Of a DNA stretch of 64,000 bases, positions 16,427 to 25,735 are shown piece after piece. This DNA comes from Emticicia aquatica (GTDB lineage: Bacteria; Bacteroidota; Bacteroidia; Cytophagales; Spirosomataceae): contig NZ_CAKLPY010000001.1 in NCBI RefSeq assembly GCF_923079645.1, positions 1,756,001 to 1,820,000 on the forward strand, given 5' to 3'. The notes beneath the pieces were generated by a model. The model saw only the letters and a program-made list of their open reading frames with translations. It was not told the DNA's origin and did not search any database. Each line of letters begins with the position of its first letter. Within the stretch, counting starts at the first letter, position 1. Position numbers and translations under genes: made by a program.

Positions 16427-17710
16427 ATGAAAAAACTACTTATATCTTTATTAATTTTAACAAGTATTCATTCATTTTCGCAAAAATTAAGCTTTGATGC
16501 CAAAGGTATTATTGCCATTTCAGATGCTGATATGGCGGCTTCTGCTTTCTTTGATGGAAAGATATTCAAGGAAAAAGGTAGTAAAGATGTTTTTTCTACA
16601 ATTAAATTTCCAATTGAGAAGTATGGTGATGAATTGAAAAACATCGTTGTATCTAACTCCGCTATTAATTCGGGAAGAGCGATGGCTATTTCTCCGATTA
16701 ATCATATTGCTTATGTGATTGAAAGTCGAGGTTCAATTCCTGATAATACGACCGAAGTAAGAAGTATAAATACTGACTTTCCTGCTGGTGGTTTTATATC
16801 AGTTGTAGATATAAGTGATGTCAATCAGCCTAAAATTTTATATAAATTTCCAACAGGCAAAAACCCTTTATCGGTTGATATTAGTCCAAATGGAGAATAT
16901 TTAGCTATTTGTAGTGAAGAAACAGGTAAAGAATTTCAAATATTAGAGCTAGATACAGCGGGTAAGCCTGTTAGAATAATCAACAAGCCACAAGATTTTC
17001 CTGAAGGAAAAGTAACTGATATTACTTGGCATCCAAATAATAATTATTTGGTTTTCACGATGGAAGAGTCTAAAGAAATTGGACTTTTAAAAGTAACTCG
17101 TGATGGTCCAACCACAAAAATTATCAGACTTGATGTCATTGGTCGTACTTTAAAAGTGGGAACTTTACCTAGTGCTGGACAATTTACACCTGATGGGAAA
17201 TTTTATCTAGTTCCTGATTTAAAAATACCTCTTGGCACTAAACCTGATTCTGAAATTACAGGAGATATGTTTGTTCTAAAGTTTAATCTGGATGGAAATG
17301 GTGACCATTTTTTAATCACAAAAACAAGGTTAGGCGAAAAGCCAACAGGATTTGCAATTAGCCCTAACGGAAATTTAGTTGTGGTTATTAATGCTAAACA
17401 AACGTACTATTCTTGGGAAAGTTCAGAGCTAAATAAAAAAGCTTCATTATCTTTATATAAATTAGCCAATGATGGAATGCTTAGCAATGCTGGCGATTAT
17501 GATTTTGAAGGGATTCTGCCTAAAAGTGTGATTTTTGATAATTCAGGGCAAAATATTGCTGTATCTGTATTTGATTACTACAATTTTGGTAAACATTTCG
17601 GCGGCATTGAGTTTTGGAAAGTTCACAATGGCGATAAACCAAGTTTACAAAAACAAGATTTTAAGCTTTTTATGCCTCGTGGTTGTCATGGAATTCAGAT
17701 TATCAAGTAA
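16427..17710 (+). CDS. Secreted beta-propeller (YncE/lactonase-like) protein
   Basis: A 427-residue protein with a signal peptide ending at HSFSQ, then repeated propeller-type blades: MAISPINHIAYVIESRG, GFISVVDISDVNQPKILYK, SVDISPNGEYLAICS, ITWHPNNNYLVFT, AGQFTPDGKFYLVPD and GFAISPNGNLVVVINA. The blades resemble YncE- or 6-phosphogluconolactonase-like repeats, but no catalytic residues can be assigned, so it may be a binding protein. The ATG at 16427 gives the signal peptide; upstream in-frame ATG/TTG codons would prefix it with polar residues. A perfect hairpin terminator follows. Confidence 0.8.
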   Translation: MKKLLISLLILTSIHSFSQKLSFDAKGIIAISDADMAASAFFDGKIFKEKGSKDVFSTIKFPIEKYGDELKNIVVSNSAINSGRAMAISPINHIAYVIESRGSIPDNTTEVRSINTDFPAGGFISVVDISDVNQPKILYKFPTGKNPLSVDISPNGEYLAICSEETGKEFQILELDTAGKPVRIINKPQDFPEGKVTDITWHPNNNYLVFTMEESKEIGLLKVTRDGPTTKIIRLDVIGRTLKVGTLPSAGQFTPDGKFYLVPDLKIPLGTKPDSEITGDMFVLKFNLDGNGDHFLITKTRLGEKPTGFAISPNGNLVVVINAKQTYYSWESSELNKKASLSLYKLANDGMLSNAGDYDFEGILPKSVIFDNSGQNIAVSVFDYYNFGKHFGGIEFWKVHNGDKPSLQKQDFKLFMPRGCHGIQIIK

Positions 17711-17724
17711 CAGGTTTAAAAAAG

Positions 17725-17760
17725 ACAACGAAAGATGAGGAGAATCTCATCTTTCGTTGT
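17725..17760. terminator. Bidirectional terminator between propeller and SDR genes
   Basis: Perfect 15-base arms ACAACGAAAGATGAG and CTCATCTTTCGTTGT around a 6-base loop. An A-run precedes it, giving a U-run on the minus strand. It lies between convergent genes. Confidence 0.8.
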
Positions 17761-17770
17761 TAAATAAACG

Positions 17771-18673
17771 TTAATCTTTCTTATTTTTGGTATTTGACTT
17801 GATAACTGCCTGAATTATATCCCACATTTCATTTGGAATTTCATTCAAGTGATTGAACTCTCCCGCTCCATTCAGCCACTCTCCCCCATCAATAGTAACC
17901 ACTTCTCCATTAATATACGAAGAAAAGTCAGACATTAAATAAGCCGCTAAATTAGCCAATTCTTGGTGTTCTCCAACTCTTTTTAGTGGCACATTTCCAT
18001 AATCAGAAAACCGTTCACGCAAATGTTCAGGAAAAGCTTCTACTGGAAATAGCCTATCCCAAGCACCTTTTGTTGGAAAAGGCCCTGGTGCAATAGCATT
18101 GAAACGAATACCATACTTTGCCCATTCTACAGCCAAACTGCGAGTCATCGCCAAAACCCCAGCTTTCGCCATCGCTGAGGGTACCACAAAAGCCGAACCT
18201 GTACTAGCATATGTTGTGACGATACTCAAAACAGTTGCTTTTTGTTTTTGTTCAATCCAATGTTTTCCCAAAGCAAGTGTTGTATAATAACTTCCTTTTA
18301 AAACAATATCAACAACAGTATCAATCGCTCTATGCGAAAGACGTTCGGTCGGAGAAATAAAATTTCCAGCAGCGTTATTGAGTAAACCATTAATTTGACC
18401 GAACTCCGCAAGGGTTTTATCTTTCATTGCTTCAATTGCTCCATAATCTCGTACATCACAAGCAATTGGCAATATTTTCCCGCCTGTTTCTTTTGTCAAT
18501 TCATGGGCTGTTTCTTCCAAAACAGCTAATTTCCTACTCGTTATTACTACATTTGCTCCAAGTTCAAGAAAATATTTGGTCATTGCTTTACCGAGTCCAG
18601 TTCCACCACCCGTCACAATAAACGTTTTTCCATCTAAAGAGCCTTCTCTTAACATTGGTTGATTATACGACAT
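17771..18673 (-). CDS. SDR oxidoreductase, 2,4-dienoyl-CoA reductase-like
   Basis: A 300-residue short-chain dehydrogenase. It has the NADP-binding TGGGTGLG (residues 21-28), the Arg of ITSRK after beta-2, ACDVRD, and LNNAAGNF, the NNAAGNF form typical of 2,4-dienoyl-CoA reductases (DECR). The usual YxxxK is SAMAK (Ser166, Lys170): the Tyr is missing. DECR enzymes characteristically lack the SDR Tyr at this place, so the enzyme is probably active in beta-oxidation of unsaturated fatty acids rather than dead. Also present is LAPGPFPTKGAW. A monocistronic gene in front of yceI with a terminator between. Confidence 0.85.
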   Translation of the reverse strand: MSYNQPMLREGSLDGKTFIVTGGGTGLGKAMTKYFLELGANVVITSRKLAVLEETAHELTKETGGKILPIACDVRDYGAIEAMKDKTLAEFGQINGLLNNAAGNFISPTERLSHRAIDTVVDIVLKGSYYTTLALGKHWIEQKQKATVLSIVTTYASTGSAFVVPSAMAKAGVLAMTRSLAVEWAKYGIRFNAIAPGPFPTKGAWDRLFPVEAFPEHLRERFSDYGNVPLKRVGEHQELANLAAYLMSDFSSYINGEVVTIDGGEWLNGAGEFNHLNEIPNEMWDIIQAVIKSNTKNKKD

Positions 18674-18715
18674 TTCGTTTGATTTATAGTGTTGATTAAT
18701 GTGTAAATCTAAAAC

Positions 18716-18754
18716 AAAAAAGCCACAAATGATTGTCTCATCTGTGGCTTTTTT
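18716..18754 (-). terminator. Terminator downstream of yceI
   Basis: AAAAAAGCCACA and TGTGGCTTTTTT form a 12-base stem; on the minus strand it ends in a U-run. It separates yceI from the downstream SDR gene. Confidence 0.8.
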
Positions 18755-18787
18755 AATAATAAATATAACTAAAACAATTTTATGAAA

Positions 18788-19399
18788 TTATTTTGAAGCT
18801 ACAATTTTAACATCAACTTGGAAATTATCATAAATAACTTTGTCGCCAATTGATTCAAAGAAAGATTTTGAACCAAATTTGCTACCAAATTTTGTACGGT
18901 CAATTTCAAATTTAGCACTTGCAGTAGCGGCACCTTTTGAATCAACAGCAATAACAGCAGGAAATGTAATTGATTGAGTTACACCGTTGATAGTTAAATC
19001 ACCAGTAACATCATAATTAGTAGCATTTTTAGCAGTTGCTTTTTTGATTTTCAAATTTGCTGTTGGATAATTTGTCACATCAAAGAAATCAGGAGAAGAT
19101 AAATGTCCAACTAATTTTGCGTTATAACCTGCATCTGTCAAATCAAGACATTTAATTGATTTCATATCAATTGTAAATTCGCCACCTTGTAATTTTCCGC
19201 CATTTACAACTAAACTTCCACCTTGAATTCCGATTGTTCCGTTGTGTTCACCAGTAAATTTCTTACCCAACCAATTAAAAGAACTCGCTTTTGTATCAAC
19301 TTTCAAAGCTACTGGAGCTTTTTTCCCACCATCAGCCATTGCTGAAACACTTACCAATGCAGCGAAAGCCACAAACATTAAATTTTTAACAACTTTCAT
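18788..19399 (-). CDS. YceI-family periplasmic lipocalin-like protein
   Basis: A 203-residue protein with a signal peptide (AALVSVSAMA). The YceI beta-barrel pattern is clear: SSFNWLGKKFTGEHNGTIGI, GGEFTIDMKSIK, LVGHLSSPDFFDVTNYPTANLKI, DLTINGVTQSITFP and FEIDRTKFGSKFGSKSF. YceI proteins bind polyisoprenoid or amide lipids. The gene is 71 bases behind the marR gene on the same strand; MarR-YceI pairs are common in Bacteroidota, so it is likely under that regulator. Confidence 0.92.
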   Translation of the reverse strand: MKVVKNLMFVAFAALVSVSAMADGGKKAPVALKVDTKASSFNWLGKKFTGEHNGTIGIQGGSLVVNGGKLQGGEFTIDMKSIKCLDLTDAGYNAKLVGHLSSPDFFDVTNYPTANLKIKKATAKNATNYDVTGDLTINGVTQSITFPAVIAVDSKGAATASAKFEIDRTKFGSKFGSKSFFESIGDKVIYDNFQVDVKIVASK

Positions 19400-19470
19400 T
19401 TTTGAACTAAATTTGGATTAAGAAAAATATAATAAATAAAAAAATACTCAAATATGGAATAAAATAAACA

Positions 19471-19938
19471 CTAATCCTCACTTCCACGAAGCTTGTCTAA
19501 AAGACGGCTTAACACTTCGGCTTCTTCTTCCGTCAAATGATTCATAGAATTGCCTTTCTCCCACTCGCTCTGTACTTTATCAATTTGCATTAAAATCTCA
19601 GTACCAGATTCTGTGATTCTAATATCACAAGCACGACGGTCATCAACATTGTCACATCTCGAAACAAAACCTTTCAGCAAAAGCTTATCAACTAATCGAG
19701 AAGCATTCGACATTTTATCTAGCATTCGCTCAATAATTCCATTAACTGTAATAGGATTTGGATATTGGCCACGCAAAATTCTCAAAACATTATATTGCTG
19801 AGCCGATAAATCAAATGGTTTCAGCAATGATTGTTGGTCAGAATTCATCCAGTTTGCTGTGTACATGATATTCACAACTAGCTTTTGGTAAGAGCTTTTA
19901 AACGGTTTCTGCTGTTTTATATCCTTTTCGATTGACAT
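19471..19938 (-). CDS. MarR-family transcriptional regulator
   Basis: A 155-residue winged-helix dimer: N-terminal helix with VNIMYTANWM, the HTH region LSAQQYNVLRILRGQ, the recognition part ITVNGIIERMLDKMSNASRLVDKLLLKGFVSR and the wing DNVDDRRACDIRIT. The ATG at 19938 is used because a longer start would lie upstream of the -7 box at 19967-19974. Direct repeats overlapping that promoter suggest autoregulation. It probably controls yceI as well. Ligand unknown. Confidence 0.9.
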   Translation of the reverse strand: MSIEKDIKQQKPFKSSYQKLVVNIMYTANWMNSDQQSLLKPFDLSAQQYNVLRILRGQYPNPITVNGIIERMLDKMSNASRLVDKLLLKGFVSRCDNVDDRRACDIRITESGTEILMQIDKVQSEWEKGNSMNHLTEEEAEVLSRLLDKLRGSED

Positions 19939-19966
19939 ATATTCATATTTGTTTATTGTAATAATG

Positions 19967-19974
19967 CAAATATA
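19967..19974 (-). promoter_or_regulatory. Candidate -7 box for marR-yceI
   Basis: On the minus strand the sequence reads TATATTTG, a full match to TAnnTTTG, 29 bases before the chosen start codon. Confidence 0.5.
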
Positions 19975-20014
19975 ATACATTAACAATATATGTTACTACA
20001 TATAATACAATAAC
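19970..20014. repeat. Two 15-base direct repeats at the marR promoter
   Basis: ATATAATACATTAAC (19970) and ATATAATACAATAAC (20000) are identical but for one base and start exactly 30 bases apart, about three helical turns, so a protein could bind both on one face. Between them AACA-ATATA-TGTT is a short palindrome. The first repeat overlaps the -7 box. Likely operator for the MarR protein. Confidence 0.5.
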
Positions 20015-20047
20015 TTATTAATTAAAGTTCATAATTATTAAAAAAAA

Positions 20048-21892
20048 TTATCTTAATGGTAAAATTGTTGGAGCTGAAATATCAAAATCACGAAGTTTCA
20101 ATGGCTGTGAACCATCAAATGCAAATCTAAATGCTGAAGAAATATTTGGAATATTAGGATAATAGCCAAGCCGAATTTGAAATGTATTAAAAGTGAGATT
20201 TTCATTTCTTAGTCTCAATCCAACGCCATATCCTTGATACAATTTACTCTCTATCAGCAGTTTATCTTTCAAACTGACTAAGCCTAAATTGACAAATCCG
20301 AAATATGCAACCCTAAAACCCACAATACTTTTATGAGAAAACAAAACTGATTCATACCCAAAAGTCAATCTTTTGTCGCCTCTCAATCCTTCACTATTTA
20401 CACCCAAAATCCCATCTTTACCACTAATATTCAAATAATCCAATTCATCACGATTAATTCCATAAGTGAGACCAATGTTGATAAATTGCCGAGTTTGAGA
20501 TTTGGCAATTTTCATTAAACGGCTAAAATAAAAACTTTGTACGCCAATTACTCCTTGTTGCGTTGCTTTTTGTTTCAGGTAAGTGCCAGCATTGGCGAGT
20601 AAATAAAAATAACCCTTATCAGAAGGTAAATATTTACCTTTGGCAAACTGTATTCCAGCATAATTTCTATTACCAAATTCAGTATTTTCAGTTCCTAGCG
20701 TAAAAGCAAATAAATTTCCAACTGGAACATCCTCTGTACGTCCATAGCCATAAATCAAGAAATCTCGTTGGTAATTTCGATTTGAAAACCCAACACTAGC
20801 CAGCCAAGTGGTTCTATTCCAATAAATTTTATTGAAATCAGACCTAACTTCAGGCCGTTTTCTGTATTCATAATTGCTTCTTCTAATCGCAACCACCAAC
20901 TGTTTATTCCGATTAGATGCATCCAATCTGAAAGCATGTCCAAGCCAAGCATCAGAGTAAAAATAGCTTACTGGAAAAACCAATGAACTATCAATGCCAT
21001 TGATAAAAAGCTTTTTGTATTCTAAAACTTTGGCATAACCTAACTCTAATGAACCAGCATTATGGGTTTCAACTGTTAGAAAAGGGCGAAAAATATGAGC
21101 TGAATATTGGGTTAAATCTCTTTCGTTAATCAATTTTATCTGACCAGTGATAAAACTATTTCCAAAATAAGGCACAGTATAAATGCTTCGCCAGCCAAAC
21201 CTTTGGTAAGGATCATTGCCTCGCCAAGTAATTTTATTGAGCAACGAATGTCCTCGACCTTGAAAATTTCTATCTTCAACACCAAAAGCAAAGTCATTCA
21301 AACTACTACCCGAAATATCAAAATTTATCGACCAAACATCTTGTGTAATTACTAGCACATCTACTACCCAACTCACATCTTTTCGTTCTAAAATCAATAT
21401 TCGGGCATCATGTATAATCGGATTAGCTCTCAATAAACGCTCATTATCTTTCAAAGTTTGTGGATTAATTTTATCGCCTTCCTTAAAAAGAAGAAATGAT
21501 TTTCTAATAACCGTCTCTCTTGTGTTGTAATGAAACGATTTACTTGCAAAATGTTCAATTCGATTACCTTTACGGGTGGTATCATTAACCGAAGGGCCGA
21601 AAATTTCGAGTTTTCTAATGAAAATTTTACCTATTACTTTTCCATCATACTTGTCAAAAGGGTTAATTTCAATCTGACTTATTTCATTTTTATTGCTGTT
21701 TGTGTTATATACATCTCGAAATAAAGTACCATAAACCTGCTTTCCAACCTTACTTTTACTTAATTTTTGTTTCAATTTTGCATACATCACACTATCCTCA
21801 ATAGATTTTCCACTGTTAAGGCTGTCTAAAAAGCTTTTTTGGGCAAAAATATGCTGCGTAACAAACAATAATATGATAAACAAATACTTCAT
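20048..21892 (-). CDS. Omp85-like outer-membrane protein with POTRA-like domain
   Basis: A 614-residue protein with a signal peptide (QHIFAQ). Residues about 85-180 read as one POTRA domain (KVIGKIFIRKLEIFG, then FKEGDKINPQTLKDNERLLRANPIIHDARILI), and the rest is a long alternating-strand barrel. Omp85 proteins insert or export outer-membrane components; a single POTRA and no obvious protease or passenger leave the role open. Gene stands alone on the minus strand, with its start facing maf. Confidence 0.72.
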   Translation of the reverse strand: MKYLFIILLFVTQHIFAQKSFLDSLNSGKSIEDSVMYAKLKQKLSKSKVGKQVYGTLFRDVYNTNSNKNEISQIEINPFDKYDGKVIGKIFIRKLEIFGPSVNDTTRKGNRIEHFASKSFHYNTRETVIRKSFLLFKEGDKINPQTLKDNERLLRANPIIHDARILILERKDVSWVVDVLVITQDVWSINFDISGSSLNDFAFGVEDRNFQGRGHSLLNKITWRGNDPYQRFGWRSIYTVPYFGNSFITGQIKLINERDLTQYSAHIFRPFLTVETHNAGSLELGYAKVLEYKKLFINGIDSSLVFPVSYFYSDAWLGHAFRLDASNRNKQLVVAIRRSNYEYRKRPEVRSDFNKIYWNRTTWLASVGFSNRNYQRDFLIYGYGRTEDVPVGNLFAFTLGTENTEFGNRNYAGIQFAKGKYLPSDKGYFYLLANAGTYLKQKATQQGVIGVQSFYFSRLMKIAKSQTRQFINIGLTYGINRDELDYLNISGKDGILGVNSEGLRGDKRLTFGYESVLFSHKSIVGFRVAYFGFVNLGLVSLKDKLLIESKLYQGYGVGLRLRNENLTFNTFQIRLGYYPNIPNISSAFRFAFDGSQPLKLRDFDISAPTILPLR

Positions 21893-21959
21893 TCCGAAAT
21901 TTACTTATTTTTTATTCTAAAAGTAGTCGATATGCAAAATTTTCGCCAATGAATCAGTT

Positions 21960-21967
21960 TAAATTTG
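21960..21967 (+). promoter_or_regulatory. Candidate -7 box for maf
   Basis: TAAATTTG matches TAnnTTTG, 120 bases before maf, in the divergent gap. No TTG at the proper distance. Confidence 0.3.
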
Positions 21968-22087
21968 GAACAAAAATTATAACTATCATGAACCGACGAT
22001 TCAATCAATAAATCAAATACAATTAAAATTCCTTACAATTTATTGAATGAAAATACTTTACTTCGCCTTTTGAAAAAAAAATAAAAT

Positions 22088-22666
22088 ATGAAATTATCAA
22101 AACCATTAGTTTTAGCTTCCAATTCACCACGACGAAAAGAAATAATGCAAAATGCAGGATATGATTTTTCCGTGAAAGTAATTCCTACTGATGAAAGTTT
22201 TTCTGATGAAATGGCAGTTGAAGAAGTACCTATTTATTTAGCAAAAGTAAAAGCAGATTGTTTTAGGAATGACCTCAACGATGAAATTATTTTATGTGCA
22301 GATACCGTCGTAGTTGTTGATAATCAAATCATTAATAAACCTTTAGATTTTGCAGATGCACAACGAATGTTAAAACTTTTGAGTGGAAAAACTCATCAAG
22401 TAATTACAGGCGTTTGTATCATGACTCAAGAAGAAACTATTGGTTTTGCTGATATTTCAAATGTACAATTCAAAGAATTAACAGATTGGGAAATTGATTA
22501 TTACATCAATAAATGTAAACCCTTCGATAAAGCTGGTGCTTATGGTGTACAAGATTTTATTGGCATGATTGGTATCACGAAAATAGAAGGTTCGTTTTAT
22601 ACTGTCATGGGGCTACCAATTCATCGTGTATATGAAGCTTTAGAAAAGTATGTTATCCGAAATTAA
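22088..22666 (+). CDS. maf: Maf-family nucleoside triphosphate pyrophosphatase
   Basis: Hydrolyses non-canonical or surplus nucleoside triphosphates (dTTP/UTP type in the YhdE subgroup) and is linked to cell-division control. The 192-residue protein has the Maf signature LASNSPRRKEIM, the catalytic Asp in LCADTVVV, KPLDFADAQRML, GKTHQVITGV and the C-terminal AYGVQDFIG and YTVMGLPIHRV. It leads into the secreted amylase gene 37 bases downstream; this may be a shared transcript. Confidence 0.93.
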   Translation: MKLSKPLVLASNSPRRKEIMQNAGYDFSVKVIPTDESFSDEMAVEEVPIYLAKVKADCFRNDLNDEIILCADTVVVVDNQIINKPLDFADAQRMLKLLSGKTHQVITGVCIMTQEETIGFADISNVQFKELTDWEIDYYINKCKPFDKAGAYGVQDFIGMIGITKIEGSFYTVMGLPIHRVYEALEKYVIRN

Positions 22667-22703
22667 AGATATATTATAATGATACTTTAATCTAAAAGTC
22701 ATA

Positions 22704-25448
22704 ATGAAACACATTTTTTTTGTCGGCTTTATTGTCATTTTTTCTTTACAAAGTTCTTTTAGTCAATTAGTTACGACAGACCTTTCTTTTCCGAATGGTG
22801 ATAAAGAAATAACAATTATTTTTGATTTAAAACAATCAAAAGATAACCGTGCCACTGGTCTTTTAGGAAAAACTACCGATGTTTATCTTTGGTCAGGTGC
22901 AGGTACAAATGATAATGCATTTGAATATCAGCCCACAGGACAAACAAATTTTAATGTACCTTTTGAAGCTGGAAAAATGACTTCTTTAGGAAAAGACCGT
23001 TGGAGCATTCGACTGAAACCCCGATTTTTTTTCAAAGTTCCAAGTGATAAATTAATAAAAAAGCTTGGGTTATTACTTAAAAGTGGAGATGGAAAAGCCC
23101 AAACTGAAGATTTTATTTTGAATTTGTACGATGATAAGTTGTATTATAAACTCATAGAACCAGACGCAAATAAAGTTTTTGAGGAAAATGAAACTATCAA
23201 TGTAAAAGTTAAAACCTCAAAAACAGTTGATAAAATCATTTTCAATAATGGACAAACAAAAGAATTTAATAATGTAGATTCTGCATCGGTAAGCACAACA
23301 GTCAGCAAAATGTTACTTACAATTATTAGCGGAAAAGACGTTATTTCAGATCAATTACAATTTATATTTAAACCAAAAATTTCAGTTTTGAATCTGCCTC
23401 CCAACATCAAAGACGGCATCAATTATATCAATGATAATACCGTTACACTTTCTTTTTTTATACCTCAGAAAAGTTTTGTTTACTTAATTGGTGATTTTAA
23501 TAAATGGCAAATTGACTCAAAATATTTAATGAATCAAACACCAGATGGCAATCGCTATTGGCTCACTATCAATAACTTAGAAAAAGGAAAAGAATATGCA
23601 TTTCAATATTTGATTGATGGAAAAATAGCCGTTGGTGACCCATTTTGTGAGAAAATTCTTGACCCAAAATTTGATAGCTCGATTTCTTCTAGTACTTATC
23701 CGAATTTAAAAAGCTATCCTTCAGAAAATTCTTTTGGCGGTACGGTATCTATTTTTCAAACTGGTCAAACCAATTATAATTGGAAAGTCACAAATTTTAA
23801 ACGTCCAGCAAAAGAAAAATTGGTTATTTATGAATTATTAGTACGTGATTTTACTGCTTCCCGAAAGTACAGTGATGTGGCCGATTCAATGGCTTACTTC
23901 CAGAAACTTGGTATCAATTCAATCGAACTAATGCCGATTAATGAATTTACGGCCAACGAATCTTGGGGATATAATCCGACTTATTATACCGCTCCTGACA
24001 AAGCTTATGGTACAAAGGATGATTTAAAATATTTGATTGACAAATGCCATGAAAACGGTATTTCGGTGATTTTTGATGTGGTTTTCAATCATGCAGATTT
24101 TGAATTTCCTTATGTGAAAAGTTATTGGAATGGTTTTCAGCCTTCGGCAGATAGTCCATTTTTTAATCAAAATGCCACACATCCATTTTCGGTTTTTTAT
24201 GATTTTAACCACGAAAGTACTACAACTCAAACTTATTTTGACAAAGTTTTAGAGTTTTGGCTAACGGAATATAAAATTGATGGTTATCGTTTTGATTTAT
24301 CAAAAGGGTTTACACAAATAAAATCCGACCCAAATGTTGGTTTATGGGGGCAATACGACGCCAGTAGAATTAAAATTTTAAAACGTTTTTACGATAAAAT
24401 TCGGGCTTATGACAAAGATTGTTATTTGATTTTGGAACATTTTGCTGATAATAGCGAAGAAGTTGAATTGGCAAATTATGGTTTTATGCTTTGGGGAAAT
24501 GTCAATGGAAACATTAGAAATATCATTAAAGGCACAAATAATAGCTTAAATGGCTTGAATTACCAAAGTCGAGGTTGGCAAGAAGCAAACATGGTGAGTT
24601 ACATGGAAAGCCATGATGAGGAAAGAATTGTTTATGATGCTCTAACAAATGGCAAAAATGAAGTTAAAAACCTAAATACCATTCTTGAGCGGTCAAAAGC
24701 TGCTGCAGCTTTATTTTTTGCTTATCCAGGACCAAAAATGTTGTGGCAATTTGGTGAATTTGGCTACGATATTAGTATTGATTTTAATGGTAGAACTGGA
24801 AATAAACCACAAAAATGGGAATATTTAAAAGACGAAAATCGACTAAAATTATTTAAAGTTTATTCAGAATTAATCAAGCTTAAAACGACACAAGCGGCTT
24901 TTAACACAAAAGATTTTAAAGAATCATCAAGCGGTTTGATTAAACAAGTGGCAATGAATCATAGTTCTATGAATGTTCGTATTATTGCTAATTTTGGTTT
25001 AAACGCTGAAATTGGCAATATCAACTTTGAATCGACAGGGAAATGGTTTGATTATTTTACTGGTCAAGAGATTATTGTCAGTGAAAACAATCCAGTAATT
25101 AGTTTGGCAGCGGGAGAATTTCATATCTATACTAATGTAAAATTGCCAGCTCCAGAAGAAAACCTTGTTCCATGGAAAGGATTTGCAACGATTACAGCCA
25201 ACGAGATTTTGACCGATAATAAGAGTTTTCAAATTTATCCAAATCCAACTTCAGATAAAATTACGGTGAAACTTAACGGTGAAAAAACAAATATTGCTAT
25301 CGAAGATTTGTGGAGACAAACAATGTTTTCAACACAAACGAAAGAGCAAGAGTTAACCATTGATTTAACCCATTTCCAAACAGGAATGTATTTTATTCAA
25401 ATTATTCAAAAAGGTATTACGAGAACAACCAAAATAATTAAGAATTAA
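22704..25448 (+). CDS. T9SS-secreted GH13 alpha-amylase-family glycoside hydrolase
   Basis: A 914-residue protein with a signal peptide (SSFSQ), two N-terminal beta-sandwich regions (about 25-150, and a CBM48-like domain about 245-315 with LIGDFNKWQ), a GH13 catalytic barrel (about 370-720) and a C-terminal T9SS type A sorting domain (from about residue 838: FQIYPNPTSDKITVKL, ending FIQIIQKG...KIIKN). Catalytic residues visible: nucleophile Asp531 in YRFDLSKG, acid/base Glu578 in LILEHF and Asp638 in ESHDEER; also DVVFNHA. It should degrade starch or related alpha-glucans at the cell surface or outside. The sorting domain implies outer-membrane translocation by the type IX system, whose genes are not in this window. 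Confidence 0.95.
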   Translation: MKHIFFVGFIVIFSLQSSFSQLVTTDLSFPNGDKEITIIFDLKQSKDNRATGLLGKTTDVYLWSGAGTNDNAFEYQPTGQTNFNVPFEAGKMTSLGKDRWSIRLKPRFFFKVPSDKLIKKLGLLLKSGDGKAQTEDFILNLYDDKLYYKLIEPDANKVFEENETINVKVKTSKTVDKIIFNNGQTKEFNNVDSASVSTTVSKMLLTIISGKDVISDQLQFIFKPKISVLNLPPNIKDGINYINDNTVTLSFFIPQKSFVYLIGDFNKWQIDSKYLMNQTPDGNRYWLTINNLEKGKEYAFQYLIDGKIAVGDPFCEKILDPKFDSSISSSTYPNLKSYPSENSFGGTVSIFQTGQTNYNWKVTNFKRPAKEKLVIYELLVRDFTASRKYSDVADSMAYFQKLGINSIELMPINEFTANESWGYNPTYYTAPDKAYGTKDDLKYLIDKCHENGISVIFDVVFNHADFEFPYVKSYWNGFQPSADSPFFNQNATHPFSVFYDFNHESTTTQTYFDKVLEFWLTEYKIDGYRFDLSKGFTQIKSDPNVGLWGQYDASRIKILKRFYDKIRAYDKDCYLILEHFADNSEEVELANYGFMLWGNVNGNIRNIIKGTNNSLNGLNYQSRGWQEANMVSYMESHDEERIVYDALTNGKNEVKNLNTILERSKAAAALFFAYPGPKMLWQFGEFGYDISIDFNGRTGNKPQKWEYLKDENRLKLFKVYSELIKLKTTQAAFNTKDFKESSSGLIKQVAMNHSSMNVRIIANFGLNAEIGNINFESTGKWFDYFTGQEIIVSENNPVISLAAGEFHIYTNVKLPAPEENLVPWKGFATITANEILTDNKSFQIYPNPTSDKITVKLNGEKTNIAIEDLWRQTMFSTQTKEQELTIDLTHFQTGMYFIQIIQKGITRTTKIIKN

Positions 25449-25492
25449 ATAGGGATGAATTGTTTTTGTCTCAAAAGTAAAATTTAACAAGA

Positions 25493-25735
25493 ATGACCAA
25501 AGACGAATTAGTTATTTATTATAACGAACCCGATGAGAAAGTTTATGTAAAAGTTCCACCAGGAATCGAAACTCAATATCAGCTTTCTAATTTATCTGGA
25601 AAAATCCTTCAAGAAGGAATACATGAAAAAGCCCTGCATGATTTTGATTTAGCAGGGCTTCCAGAAGGCATATATTTTGTCATCGTCAATCAAGATGATG
25701 TTATTCGTTCTAAGAAGATTATTAAGAACTCTTAA
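25493..25735 (+). CDS. Free-standing T9SS sorting-domain-like small protein
   Basis: An 80-residue protein whose sequence looks like a type A T9SS C-terminal domain alone: VYVKVPPGIETQYQLSNLSGKILQEG, DFDLAGLPEGIYFVIV and the terminal KKIIKNS. It matches the pattern of the tail of the upstream amylase (FQTGMYFIQII and KIIKN). There is no signal peptide, so it cannot be exported by the usual route. It starts 44 bases after the amylase. Options are a truncated duplicate, a remnant of a larger gene, or a cytoplasmic protein of the same fold. Its ORF is intact and ends with a terminator shared with rho. Confidence 0.6.
   Translation: MTKDELVIYYNEPDEKVYVKVPPGIETQYQLSNLSGKILQEGIHEKALHDFDLAGLPEGIYFVIVNQDDVIRSKKIIKNS

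Noticed and set aside
17771..18673. Missing SDR Tyr as evidence for a dead enzyme
   Set aside because: The DECR-type motifs explain the missing Tyr.
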